Below are positions 18,179 through 26,709 of a DNA stretch of 61,922 nucleotides, in pieces. The translations under genes and the position numbers were made by a program. The stretch comes from Exilibacterium sp. (GTDB lineage: Bacteria; Pseudomonadota; Gammaproteobacteria; Pseudomonadales; Cellvibrionaceae): the NCBI GenBank assembly GCA_028280195.1, contig JANQMH010000141.1:1-61922 (forward strand). Direction: 5' to 3'. Under the pieces are notes generated by a model. That model made no database searches. It saw only the letters and a list, made by a program, of their open reading frames with translations, and was not told the DNA's origin. The first letter of the stretch is position 1, and every line of letters begins with the position of its first letter.

Positions 18179-18727
18179 ATGAAAGGCGCCGTCTATATTG
18201 CATTTAATGAGCTGGTCGAAAACGAGATGGGGCTGGACATCTGGGAGGCCTTGCTGCAACAGGTGCAGCCGGCCTCGCAGGGCATCTATACCTCGGTCGA
18301 GGACTATCCCGATGATGAATTATTTGCCATGGTGGAAAAGCTCTCCGAACTGGTGCAACAGCCGGTAGCCGAACTGGTCCAGTATTTCGGCCGCCACCTG
18401 TTTGCGGCACTGTCGGCCAAATACCCGATGTTCGTGCAGAACGAGACAGATTTTTTCCAGTTTCTGGCCAGCATTGACGACGTCATTCACAAGGAAGTCA
18501 GAAAGCTCTACGACAACCCCAACTTACCCGATCTGCGCTGCGATCCAGTACAGGGCAACACCCTGGTCATGCATTACCACTCGCCACGCCGGCTTTGCAT
18601 TCTCGCCGAGGGCCTGATCGCCGGCGCGGCGCAGCACTACGGTGTCGAGTACGAGTTATCGCACAACCCCTGCATGCATCAGGGAGCCGCAGAGTGCCGC
18701 TTTACAATCCGGCGCAAGTTAACTTGA
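18179..18727 (+). CDS. hnoX: H-NOX heme nitric-oxide sensor
   Basis: This 182-residue haem protein has the usual H-NOX length and motifs. It starts MKGAVYIAFNELVENEMG. The proximal haem His is residue 104 in IDDVIHKEVRKLY, and the haem propionate-binding Y-x-S-x-R motif is Tyr133, Ser135, Arg137. The position matching the O2-stabilising distal Tyr140 of the Thermoanaerobacter protein is Leu, as expected for an NO sensor that excludes O2. A GGAGGG sits just before ATG 18179. The kinase gene starts 1 nt after the stop. In known systems NO-bound H-NOX inhibits the kinase HnoK. Confidence 0.96.
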   Translation: MKGAVYIAFNELVENEMGLDIWEALLQQVQPASQGIYTSVEDYPDDELFAMVEKLSELVQQPVAELVQYFGRHLFAALSAKYPMFVQNETDFFQFLASIDDVIHKEVRKLYDNPNLPDLRCDPVQGNTLVMHYHSPRRLCILAEGLIAGAAQHYGVEYELSHNPCMHQGAAECRFTIRRKLT

Positions 18728-18728
18728 C

Positions 18729-19694
18729 ATGGTCGATACGACAGATTATCAGGCGGCCTACCTGCGCCAGAAAACTGCGCGGCAAAAAGCCGAGGACCTG
18801 CTGGAAAATCGCTCGCGCGACCTCTACGATGCCAACCAGTCGCTGCAACGCGCCTACGATAAACTGCGTGATCAAAAGGCACAGCTTCTTCACCAGGAGA
18901 AGCTCGCTTCGATCGGACAGCTTTCCGCCGGCGTCGCCCACGAAATCAATAACCCCACCAGTTTTGTCAAAAGCAATCTGGCTACGCTGAAACGCTACAG
19001 CGAAAAGATCGCCATCGTCATGCGGGCCTACGGCGAACTGGCGGCATCAGTGCAACGACAATCGCTGTCGGCCGATCTGGCGGCACAGCTGCAAAATCTC
19101 GACAATGCGATAGAGCAGTGCGATATAGACTATATCATGGAGGATATCGACGGCTTGATCGACGATGCCATCGAGGGCACGGCGCGCATTCATGATATCG
19201 TACAGAACCTCAAGAGTTTCGCCCGCGTCGACGACAAGGAGGAGGAGGCGGTGGCGGTCAATCAGTGCATCGAAAACACCTTGAAACTGGTATCGAACGA
19301 ACTCAAACACAAATGCGATGTAGTCACCGAGTTTGCCGAACTGCCGGAGACGGTCGGCTTTCCCGGACACCTGCAGCAGGTGTTTCTCAACCTGCTGGTC
19401 AACGCTTCGCAGGCGATCGAGGACTTTGGCCGCATCGATATCGGCACGCGCTGCGACAGCAAACATATCTATATCACCATCAGCGATACCGGCAGCGGCA
19501 TTCAGGAGGAAGACCTGAAACATATCTTCAACCCCTTTTTCACCACCAAGGAGGTAGGGGTAGGCACCGGCCTGGGGCTTTCCATCTCCCACGGCATCAT
19601 CAAAAAGCACGGCGGCGCGATGGAAGTGGTCAGCGCCCCCGGACGCGGCACGACTTTCGTAATTTCCCTGCCCATCAAAAAAACTAGTCACTAA
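18729..19694 (+). CDS. hnoK: Soluble histidine kinase, H-NOX partner (HnoK-like)
   Basis: The 321-residue kinase has no membrane segment. A coiled coil (about 5-60) is followed by the phosphoacceptor His 71 in GVAHEINNP and an HATPase_c domain with N box (NLLVNASQAI), G1 (ISDTGSGI), F box (IFNPFFTTK) and G2 (GTGLGLSISHGI). It begins 1 nt after hnoX. In Shewanella, HnoK phosphorylates HnoB, HnoC and HnoD and is inhibited by NO-bound H-NOX; all three targets are encoded here. Its core resembles that of the second kinase at 24089-25747. The last codons lie inside a perfect 44-bp palindrome shared with the convergent hnoC. Confidence 0.93.
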   Translation: MVDTTDYQAAYLRQKTARQKAEDLLENRSRDLYDANQSLQRAYDKLRDQKAQLLHQEKLASIGQLSAGVAHEINNPTSFVKSNLATLKRYSEKIAIVMRAYGELAASVQRQSLSADLAAQLQNLDNAIEQCDIDYIMEDIDGLIDDAIEGTARIHDIVQNLKSFARVDDKEEEAVAVNQCIENTLKLVSNELKHKCDVVTEFAELPETVGFPGHLQQVFLNLLVNASQAIEDFGRIDIGTRCDSKHIYITISDTGSGIQEEDLKHIFNPFFTTKEVGVGTGLGLSISHGIIKKHGGAMEVVSAPGRGTTFVISLPIKKTSH

Positions 19695-19721
19695 TAACTA
19701 GTTATTAGTGACTAGTTTTTT
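19678..19721. terminator. Perfect 44-bp palindrome, bidirectional terminator inside two gene ends
   Basis: Arms of 20 bp (19678-19697 and 19702-19721) flank a central CTAG. Each arm begins or ends with six A or T, so a transcript from either side forms a hairpin followed by U6. The hnoK stop (TAA, 19692-19694) and the hnoC stop (TAG, 19698-19700 on the minus strand) both lie within it. The two genes read the same palindromic bases in different frames (hnoK ends KKTSH, hnoC ends KKLVTNN). Confidence 0.9.
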
Positions 19722-20279
19722 CGCGCAGTCGATCAAGGCGTTGTCGTCGAAGGGCTTGGCAAAAACTGCCGCTGCGCCGGCCTGGCGCGCGCGCGACAGG
19801 CTTTCGGCGCCCGCACCGGAGATGACGATCACGCGGGTATCGCCCACACCCTGGGCCTGCATCTGACTGAGGACATCAAATCCCGACAGGCCCGGCATCT
19901 GCAGATCCAGTGTCATCAGCCGCGGCTGCAGGCGCATCAGCGCCATACCCGCGGCAAAGCCGTTGTGTACCACACTGACCTCAAAGCCGGCCTCGCGCAG
20001 TACCCGCCCGATAGCCCGCGACATCGCCGCATCGTCGTCCACCACCAGCGCCGTAGCCGGCGCCGGTGCGCCGGCATCCAGCAGCTCTGGCGGCACCGGC
20101 ATCTGGTTATCGCGCATAAAGCCTACCAGGTCGCGGCGCTGGATGCGGTGGTCACCGCGACCCGGCAATTTGTGCGCCGGCAGCAGCCCGCGATTGATCC
20201 AGTTGATCACAGTGCGCAGGCTGACACTGCAAAAGCTCGCCACCTGACCGGTGGTCAATGAACGTGGCTGTTCGGTCAT
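19698..20279 (-). CDS. hnoC: Response regulator with N-terminal DNA-binding domain (HnoC-like)
   Basis: This 193-residue protein has an unusual order. An N-terminal MerR/excisionase-type helix-turn-helix (about 6-55, LTTGQVASFCSVSLRTVINW, then PGRGDHRIQRRDL) precedes a C-terminal receiver domain (about 72-190) with the acidic pocket VVDDD, phosphoacceptor Asp in TLDLQMPG and Lys in FAKPFDD. In Shewanella, HnoC is the DNA-binding regulator of the NO network. ATG 20279 (MTEQPRS) is preferred over a start 9 codons upstream. It is transcribed toward hnoK and divergently from hnoD; the shared gap holds a candidate operator. Confidence 0.88.
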   Translation of the reverse strand: MTEQPRSLTTGQVASFCSVSLRTVINWINRGLLPAHKLPGRGDHRIQRRDLVGFMRDNQMPVPPELLDAGAPAPATALVVDDDAAMSRAIGRVLREAGFEVSVVHNGFAAGMALMRLQPRLMTLDLQMPGLSGFDVLSQMQAQGVGDTRVIVISGAGAESLSRARQAGAAAVFAKPFDDNALIDCAKKLVTNN

Positions 20280-20333
20280 CCCAGTAATCCCGCACCATAT
20301 GCTCATCGGCCCAGTATACAGGAATGTTTGTTA

Positions 20334-20374
20334 CTAACAATTATTTGCGATATTCAAGTAATTCAAGTTATACA
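20334..20374. promoter_or_regulatory. 41-bp element in the hnoC-hnoD gap, shared with the hnoB promoter
   Basis: This is the second copy of the element at 16824-16864 (36 of 41 identical). It contains ATTCAAGT in two direct copies 9 bp apart. It sits between divergent hnoC (start 20279) and hnoD (start 20569), so a bound regulator could control both. The rest of the 289-bp gap shows no gene. Confidence 0.7.
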
Positions 20375-20568
20375 GTTAATATAAGTTCTGTGACTCACTT
20401 CACATTCACAGCGAGGCGCGAGGCGGGCGATGTACAACACTCTGTTACTGGTGGATCGCGAGTCTTCCACACGCACGGCATGGCACCGGTCGTTCAACGC
20501 AAAAGAGGTAGCCGGGCAAAATCCAGCTATGCTGTTATTAGGGCCTGATGACAGGAGGACTGCGGCCA

Positions 20569-21960
20569 ATGGAAAGTAGTCAGAAAACCCAAAAAACGGC
20601 GGCGCAAAAAGCGCAGCCCGCCAAGCCGTTGCTGTTATTTGTCGACGATGAAAAGCCCATCCTCGATGCGCTGACCCGGTTTTGCCGCGCCCGCGGCTGG
20701 AACACACTGAAGGCATCGAGCGGCGCTGAGGGCCTGGAGCTACTGGACAAAAACCGCGTCGACGTCATCGTCTCCGATATGCGCATGCCGCAGATGAACG
20801 GCGCGGAGTTCCTCGGCCAGGCGCTGCAGAAACAGCCTGCCGCGGTGCGCATACTGCTGACCGGTTACGCCGATATCAACGCCGTTGCCGACGCCATCAA
20901 TGCGGCAAAAATCTATAACTACATGCAAAAGCCCTGGGACGATACGGTACTTAACGAACTGCTCGAAAGCGCCATTCGCGCCAAGCGCCAGGAGGACGAG
21001 CGGCTGCGGCTGCAGGTGCTCACCCGCCATCAGAACAAGAAGCTGAAGGAGCTGGCGGGCGACCTCGACCGCAAGGTAAAGGAGCGCACCATCGAAACCG
21101 AGCAGGCGATGTCGCTGCTGCTCAATACCCACAAAGAACTGGAACAGAATTTCAAGGACAGCCTGGAGATACTCGCGCACATTATCGAGTGGCGCGAGGG
21201 CAAGCACTCCAATCACAGCCGCCTGGTGGCAAAAATCTCGGTCGGTATCGGCAAGCAGATGCAACTGAGCAGCGAAGACATTAACGACCTTTACACTGCC
21301 GGGCTGCTGCATGACATCGGTATGTTGAGCCTGCCGGATCAGGTTCGACAAAAAGCCGTCGACGAGCTGAGCGAAAAGGAACTGGCAGTGTACAAGAAGC
21401 ACAGCGTCATCGGCGAAGCCGCACTGGCCAATGCACCGGGACTGCAAAAGGCTTCGCGACTTATCCGCCTGCACCACGAACGCATCGACGGCAAGGGCTT
21501 CCCCAACGGCCTCAGTGGTGACCTGCTGCCGACGGGCGCGCGTATTCTGTCGGTGGTCAGCGATTTTCACGACCTCGAGCACGGCCGCCTGGTTAAGAGT
21601 ATCAATGGCTCAGAGGCGGCGATGGTGTATTTACAGGAGCAGGGCGGCAAACGCTACGACGCCCGGGTAGTGGAAGCCCTCATCGGCATGCTGCAGGAAA
21701 ACCCCAACAGCCGCCGCCAGCCGGTGGTCAATGCCAACACCCAGGACCTGGTACCGGGCATGACCCTGGCCGACGATCTGATTTCCGAATCCGGCCTGCT
21801 GCTGTTGGCCAAGGGTGTGGAACTGCATGAGAAAAACATTGCGAAATTGCGCCAGTTCGAACTCGACTCCGACTCCCGGCTCGACTTGAGTGTAATGCTC
21901 CCACCGCAACCCGAAGAACAGGAAGAACAAGCCAAGCAGTTAGCAACCGAGAACACCTGA
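20569..21960 (+). CDS. hnoD: Response regulator with HD-GYP domain (HnoD-like)
   Basis: This 463-residue protein has a receiver domain (about 18-135, Asp 70 in IVSDMRMP, Lys in MQKPWDD), a coiled-coil linker (about 145-200), an HD-GYP domain (about 205-370) and a C-terminal tail. Metal-binding positions look intact (NHS, LLHDIG, KKHSVIG, RLHHE, VVSD). The Lys of HDIGK is Met, GYP reads GFP, and the RPYR-like loop is absent, so activity is uncertain. Shewanella HnoD is a degenerate HD-GYP that modulates HnoB. AGGAGG lies 10 nt before ATG 20569. The porin gene follows after 51 bp on the same strand. Confidence 0.9.
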   Translation: MESSQKTQKTAAQKAQPAKPLLLFVDDEKPILDALTRFCRARGWNTLKASSGAEGLELLDKNRVDVIVSDMRMPQMNGAEFLGQALQKQPAAVRILLTGYADINAVADAINAAKIYNYMQKPWDDTVLNELLESAIRAKRQEDERLRLQVLTRHQNKKLKELAGDLDRKVKERTIETEQAMSLLLNTHKELEQNFKDSLEILAHIIEWREGKHSNHSRLVAKISVGIGKQMQLSSEDINDLYTAGLLHDIGMLSLPDQVRQKAVDELSEKELAVYKKHSVIGEAALANAPGLQKASRLIRLHHERIDGKGFPNGLSGDLLPTGARILSVVSDFHDLEHGRLVKSINGSEAAMVYLQEQGGKRYDARVVEALIGMLQENPNSRRQPVVNANTQDLVPGMTLADDLISESGLLLLAKGVELHEKNIAKLRQFELDSDSRLDLSVMLPPQPEEQEEQAKQLATENT

Positions 21961-22011
21961 GCCACCAAGCTACCCCTGAGCGAAAACGTTTTTGATAACG
22001 GAGGGCACCCT

Positions 22012-23040
22012 ATGGCCTGTAGAAAATATCAACCCGCGAGCCGGCGGCGCGCAGCCGCGGCGACGGCGGCGCTGTATTGCGGCATTGCCCTGAATGTCGC
22101 CAGTCCCGGTACAGCGGCAATAGACTTTTCCGACAATCTGCGCCTGACGCTGGATGTCAGCTCACGCAGCGTGCGCTACAGTCTCGCCGACACCACCGGC
22201 CACAGCACAGTGGCAGGGATGGATTTGCACAAAGTATTCTCCGGCGAAAACGGCGATATCGGCACCCTGACTGCCCAGGCTTACTGGACCGACAACAACA
22301 ATCTGGTGAAACACCCGGGCTTTTTTGATGACGAGGATGACAACCGCCTGGTCTATCGTATTTTCAACTTCAACTACAGTGGTTTCGGTCTCCACAAGCC
22401 GCGGCTGCGTTTCGGGCATATGGAAATTCCCTTTGGTCTGGAGCAAACCATTAACACCAATGGCACGCTGCACGACTCTATCCACGGCCCCAACCTGGGC
22501 ATCAAAGCCGACTGGGGCGCATCGATTAACGGCGAAACGGCAACCTTCGAATACGAGGTAGCCGTCACCCGCGGCGGCGGCCAAACCTGGCACCGCGACA
22601 ACGGCGATTTTGTCTACGCCGGCCGCCTTGGTACTCAGCGCCATCGCAACCTGGTGTGGGGTCTGTCGGCTTACTCCAGTGAACTCGGCGCAACCAGCCG
22701 CACCCGCTTCGGCATAGACATGCAGTGGTACAAGGGCCTCTGGGCGCTGCTCGGCGAAGTGTCAACAGGTGATAACGACAATCAGAATGTTCTCAACAGC
22801 CTGCTGGAAGTCAACTATCGCAACCCCACAGAACAGTGGCTGGCCTATTTGCAGACCCGCTATTTTTCCATCGACCCGAATGACCGCGGCTGGGATGAAG
22901 CTCTGCAGAGTCTGCTGGGCGTGCGCTACACGCCCGACAATCACTGGGCCCTGAGCGCACAGTACCAAACCGATTTATCCACCTTTCGCGGCGCTGCAGA
23001 AGATCGCGTTTTCAGCCTGCAGCTGCGCTACCGTTTTTAG
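22012..23040 (+). CDS. Outer-membrane porin-like beta-barrel
   Basis: This 342-residue protein has a signal peptide (about 1-36, ending PGTAA). It then alternates amphipathic strands and ends with LQLRYRF, the C-terminal Phe signature of outer-membrane barrels. It resembles phosphate-selective or generic porin-like proteins, but I cannot name the family. An ACGGAGGG ribosome-binding site precedes ATG 22012. The position 51 bp after hnoD and 29 bp before the next gene suggests one transcript: hnoD-porin-periplasmic protein-kinase. Confidence 0.75.
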   Translation: MACRKYQPASRRRAAAATAALYCGIALNVASPGTAAIDFSDNLRLTLDVSSRSVRYSLADTTGHSTVAGMDLHKVFSGENGDIGTLTAQAYWTDNNNLVKHPGFFDDEDDNRLVYRIFNFNYSGFGLHKPRLRFGHMEIPFGLEQTINTNGTLHDSIHGPNLGIKADWGASINGETATFEYEVAVTRGGGQTWHRDNGDFVYAGRLGTQRHRNLVWGLSAYSSELGATSRTRFGIDMQWYKGLWALLGEVSTGDNDNQNVLNSLLEVNYRNPTEQWLAYLQTRYFSIDPNDRGWDEALQSLLGVRYTPDNHWALSAQYQTDLSTFRGAAEDRVFSLQLRYRF

Positions 23041-23069
23041 CACAGCGCGGGTCATATTGAGGAGGCACC

Positions 23070-24083
23070 ATGTACACACCATTCAGACACCTGCCCGGCG
23101 CGACTTTGCTATTGCTGTTGATATTACTGCTCGGCGCCGCCGCCAGCCCCGTCTTCGCCCAGGCCTACTGTTCATTGCGCGACCCGGTAATCAGTATCGA
23201 CCGGCTCTTCCCCGAGGCCGACAACTACAGGTCGGTAGTGCGGGTAGTCGATCGGGCGGTGCGCCAGCAGGTATCGCGCGAGCTGCCGCCGAATACGCTT
23301 CACTTCGGCGAACTCGGCCGCCATACCCTGTATATCGCTCTCAAAGACAATATACCGCTGGGGTTTGTGCACTCGCGCTCGGAACAGAGCCGCTGGGGTC
23401 TGATCGAAGTGGCCTGGGCGCTGGATCTGTCACTGCGGATCAAGGATTTCCACCTGCAGCGCTGCCGCAACGCCGCCTGCAACGACTTGCAGGCGCTGCA
23501 GTTTCGGCGCCATTTTTTCAAAAAGTCCTATGCACAACTGCGCGATATGCTGGCACCGGACAATCGCTCGGTCGATGACTCGCAACTGCCGCTGCCGGAA
23601 AAGTCCAAAGCCCTGGCCGGCGCTATTTTGGTATGCGGCATTAAAACCGCACTGATTACCCAGTATGTCTGGGGCAAAGAGGTAGCCGAGGCACAGATGC
23701 TGGCACGAGCCAGGCAGGCCTTCAACGATGCCGCCACGGTGGAGCTGGTACCGGACTTTCGCAGTGAGCGCGCCGCCGCCGGCGTTCGCGCCGAGCAGGC
23801 GCAACTGGCACGCGCCTATGACAAACAGGGCCGCTTGCTGGGCGCGGTATTCCATGCCCCTCACGATATCGAGGGACAGGCCTATCCGGTGTGGTGGGCG
23901 ATTGACAATCGCGCCGCCATCGCCGGTGTCGCCAGCGACAGCGGCTGGCCAAGCGAGCAGGTCGGGCGTGTTTTCGATGCGACGGTGGGCAAGTCGTTTT
24001 CAGCCTCGCAGCAATGTGCCAATCAGGTGGAACTGATGGCACTGGAGGCTACCCGCACCACCATGGCCAACTTAAAAGAGTAG
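23070..24083 (+). CDS. Exported protein of unknown function upstream of a sensor kinase
   Basis: This 337-residue protein has a clear signal peptide (LLLLLILLLGAAASPVFAQA, about 11-31), so it is probably periplasmic. I cannot assign the family with certainty. The segment LFPEADNYRSVVRVVDRAV and the strands HTLYIALKDNIPLGFVHSRS recall FMN-binding (RnfG/NqrC-like) domains, but I cannot show a flavin attachment site. It has Cys residues at RCRNAAC. Only 5 nt separate its stop from the start of a membrane histidine kinase, so it may deliver a signal to that kinase. This is inference from position. Confidence 0.7.
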   Translation: MYTPFRHLPGATLLLLLILLLGAAASPVFAQAYCSLRDPVISIDRLFPEADNYRSVVRVVDRAVRQQVSRELPPNTLHFGELGRHTLYIALKDNIPLGFVHSRSEQSRWGLIEVAWALDLSLRIKDFHLQRCRNAACNDLQALQFRRHFFKKSYAQLRDMLAPDNRSVDDSQLPLPEKSKALAGAILVCGIKTALITQYVWGKEVAEAQMLARARQAFNDAATVELVPDFRSERAAAGVRAEQAQLARAYDKQGRLLGAVFHAPHDIEGQAYPVWWAIDNRAAIAGVASDSGWPSEQVGRVFDATVGKSFSASQQCANQVELMALEATRTTMANLKE

Positions 24084-24088
24084 ATCCG

Positions 24089-25747
24089 ATGCGCATCTCG
24101 ATGCAGACCCTGGCGGTGATCGGTGTCTGCATGGTCGGGGCGGCGGCGGTTTTCGGCGTGGTATCGAGCCGTTATCAAAACCTCGCCGAGCTGCAGCAAC
24201 AGTCCGAACTCAGCCAGCTGGCACAGCGGGACAACCGCTATCTGCAGCTGATGAGCGCACAGTGGCTGACAACCATCGACCTGTTTTTCGGCTACCAGCA
24301 GACCTACCTGGTTGCCGGCATCAGTACCCAGGCCGAGCAGCTGATCGCCCTGCTCGAACAGTTCGACACGCGGCAAAGCCCGGAGCTGGCGACAATTGTC
24401 GCCAGCACTACCGGTCTGATTGCCGGGGTGGGAGGGAAAATCAATCAGGCGGCCATTATTGCCGACCCGCAAAGTACTGTCTGGAATCGGCAGATCACCG
24501 CAGTCGACAATACCACCGGCGAGTTGATCGAACTGCTGGACAGACTCGACGGCATCGTCTCACGCCAATCGGAGCTGGACAGTTCCACACTTTCTACGGC
24601 AACCCGCGCGCTGCAACTGACGCTGGCCCTGGCGCTGGCGATCTACCTGGCGGTCATTGCCGCGGCCTGGCTGTGGCTCAACAAAAGTATCGTAAAACCT
24701 CTGGAAATCCTCGCCAGACAGAGCGCCGGCCAGCAGTTTTCCAGCGACTCCATTTTTCTGATCGGCAAGGCGCCCAGGGAAATTGTCGCCCTCAGTAAAG
24801 GGCTGCATGGTTTTGTCGCCCGGCTGGCAAAGGCCAAAAGCCAGGTGGAAGCGCAGAAGGAAGAACTGGAGAAAAATATCGAGCAACTCAAGGAAACCCG
24901 GCTGCAATTGATTCAAAGCGAAAAGCTCTCCTCCATCGGCCAGCTGGCGGCGGGCATTGCCCATGAGATCAACAATCCCATGAGCTATATCAAAAGCAAT
25001 CTCACCACGCTGGGGCGCTACTTCGACGCCTTTGCCGAGGCCATCGCGCTGCAGGAGAAATTAACGCAGGTGGAGCCGCAAAACCAGCAGGCGGCGACGG
25101 ACTGTCTGCAGCAGCTGCAATCCCTGCATACGCAACGGGACTTCGAATTTCTGATACCCGACAGCAGGGAGATTCTCAAGGACTCCATCGACGGTGCGGT
25201 GCGCATCCAGGGTATCGTTAAAGACCTCTACAGCTTCGCTCACGTCAATAACAACGGTTTTACCCAGGTCGATCTCAACGCCCTGGTGCAACAGGCGGTG
25301 CGCATTCTTTCCAATCAGCTGTCCGCCGACATCGAGGTGAGAATGAAACTGGGCGAGGTACCGGCGATTACCGCCGAAGGCGACAAGCTGTCACAGGTGT
25401 TTTTAAATCTGCTGGTCAATGCCGCCCACGCCATCGACGGTCGAGGCCGTATCACGCTGGCCACCGGCAGCCGGGGCGACAAGGTCTGGCTGCAGGTAAA
25501 AGACAGCGGCTGCGGTATTCCCGAGGATACACTGGTGAAAATATTCGATCCGTTTTTCACCACCAAGGAAGTAGGCGAGGGCACCGGCCTGGGCCTGCAT
25601 ATGGTGCAGGAAATCGTCAACCGCCACAGCGGTAAAATCGACGTTCAAAGTCTGCCGGGCAAAGGCAGCCTGTTCTCCGTCATTCTACCGGTGCAGCAGT
25701 CGCGGCAAAGGCAAAGTACCGCTCAAACCGCGGCTATGCCGTCGTAG
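24089..25747 (+). CDS. Membrane sensor histidine kinase
   Basis: The 552-residue kinase has TM1 at about 7-26, a periplasmic helical region (about 27-175), TM2 at about 176-200, a HAMP-like and coiled-coil segment (about 201-275), phosphoacceptor His near 291 in GIAHEINNP, and HATPase_c ([34 protein letters not shown]). It has no receiver domain. Its catalytic core resembles HnoK, and no cognate regulator is adjacent, so it may feed the same hno regulators. ATG 24089 is chosen. The last 14 bp overlap the convergent ytoQ gene. Confidence 0.9.
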   Translation: MRISMQTLAVIGVCMVGAAAVFGVVSSRYQNLAELQQQSELSQLAQRDNRYLQLMSAQWLTTIDLFFGYQQTYLVAGISTQAEQLIALLEQFDTRQSPELATIVASTTGLIAGVGGKINQAAIIADPQSTVWNRQITAVDNTTGELIELLDRLDGIVSRQSELDSSTLSTATRALQLTLALALAIYLAVIAAAWLWLNKSIVKPLEILARQSAGQQFSSDSIFLIGKAPREIVALSKGLHGFVARLAKAKSQVEAQKEELEKNIEQLKETRLQLIQSEKLSSIGQLAAGIAHEINNPMSYIKSNLTTLGRYFDAFAEAIALQEKLTQVEPQNQQAATDCLQQLQSLHTQRDFEFLIPDSREILKDSIDGAVRIQGIVKDLYSFAHVNNNGFTQVDLNALVQQAVRILSNQLSADIEVRMKLGEVPAITAEGDKLSQVFLNLLVNAAHAIDGRGRITLATGSRGDKVWLQVKDSGCGIPEDTLVKIFDPFFTTKEVGEGTGLGLHMVQEIVNRHSGKIDVQSLPGKGSLFSVILPVQQSRQRQSTAQTAAMPS

Positions 25748-26174
25748 TGTAAGCCAGGATTTCCACCACCTGCTCGGGCGTATGCGCCCAGGCCAGCGCG
25801 GCGGCGTCCACTTCTTTCAGCGGGTGAATCAGGCTTTCATCGTGCAGGGTGATATAGGGCTTGCCCAGCGCCGCGCAGTAACCGGCATCGAATGCCGCGT
25901 TCCACTGTCTGTACTTGTCGCCGAAGCGCACCACTGCCAGATCGGCTTTTTCGATCAGCGTCTTGGTGCGAATGGCGTTGACTTTGGCCGACTTGTGATC
26001 GCGCCAGAAGCCCTGATCTGCGGCCCCCAGATGGTCGCCGGCGGCATCGCTGGCATCGTGGTCGGTGACCGCAGAGGTAAAACTGAGCGGCAGGTCGCGC
26101 TCGCGGGCGCCGGCTTCGATGCGCTGGCGCCAGTCGCTGTGAATTTCACCGGATAGGTAGACTGTCCAGGACAT
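25734..26174 (-). CDS. ytoQ: YtoQ family protein
   Basis: The 146-residue protein matches YtoQ, a small family related to nucleoside 2-deoxyribosyltransferases: the start MSWTVYLSGEIHSDWR, the middle SAVTDHDASD, and ADLAVVRFGDKYRQWNAAFDAGYCAALGKPY. It is cytoplasmic with no export signal. The family function is not established; a nucleotide-related reaction is suggested by fold only. Its 3' end overlaps the convergent kinase by 14 bp. The next gene upstream on the same strand is a thioesterase 29 bp away. Confidence 0.85.
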   Translation of the reverse strand: MSWTVYLSGEIHSDWRQRIEAGARERDLPLSFTSAVTDHDASDAAGDHLGAADQGFWRDHKSAKVNAIRTKTLIEKADLAVVRFGDKYRQWNAAFDAGYCAALGKPYITLHDESLIHPLKEVDAAALAWAHTPEQVVEILAYTTTA

Positions 26175-26203
26175 AATCGATCCTCATTCGTTACACTTGA
26201 TTG

Positions 26204-26635
26204 TCAATCGTACTTCACCACCGCCATGGTCAGGCGCGAGATGCAGCTGAGCCTGCCGCGCTCGTCCTCGAGACGGATCTCCCACACCTGGGTGGTGCGC
26301 CCGCGATAGCACAGGCGCGCGGTGCCGGTCACCTTGCCGCCGCTGACGCCGCGCACATGATTGGCATTGACCTCCAGCCCGACACAGTAGTACTGGCTGG
26401 TGTCGACCAGCAGATTGGCGCCGGTGCTGCCCAGTGTCTCGGCCAGTACCACATTGGCGCCGCCGTGCACCCGGCCCATGGGCTGGAAGGTGCGCGGGTC
26501 GGCGGGCATGGTGCCGCGCACAAAATCCTCACCGATCTCGGTAATCTCGACGCCGAGATGCTCGGCGATGGTGTTCTTGCCCAGTTCATTGATTTGCTCG
26601 GGTGTTGCCTGTCGAAACCAGATCGATTCACTCAT
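26204..26635 (-). CDS. Hotdog-fold acyl-CoA thioesterase (YdiI/PaaI type)
   Basis: The 143-residue hotdog protein carries the catalytic segment GRVHGGANVVLAETLGS, where the Glu is the expected active-site residue. GLEVNANHVRGVSGG is also typical of the MenI/YdiI and PaaI groups. Such enzymes hydrolyse aromatic or aliphatic acyl-CoA. YdiI-like proteins include 1,4-dihydroxy-2-naphthoyl-CoA hydrolase, but no men gene is nearby, so the substrate is left open. It lies between ytoQ and an MBL hydrolase on the same strand. Confidence 0.9.
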   Translation of the reverse strand: MSESIWFRQATPEQINELGKNTIAEHLGVEITEIGEDFVRGTMPADPRTFQPMGRVHGGANVVLAETLGSTGANLLVDTSQYYCVGLEVNANHVRGVSGGKVTGTARLCYRGRTTQVWEIRLEDERGRLSCISRLTMAVVKYD

Positions 26636-26682
26636 AGATTTATCCGTTTTTTAAAACGCTGCAGTTATCGACCGCCACACGG

Positions 26683-26709
26683 CCCTCAACCCCCTCAACC
26701 CCCTCAACC
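26683..26709. repeat. 9-bp tandem repeat, three exact units
   Basis: CCCTCAACC occurs three times in a row (26683-26709). The last unit includes the stop codon of the MBL hydrolase (TGA on the minus strand, 26704-26706). Confidence 0.9.
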
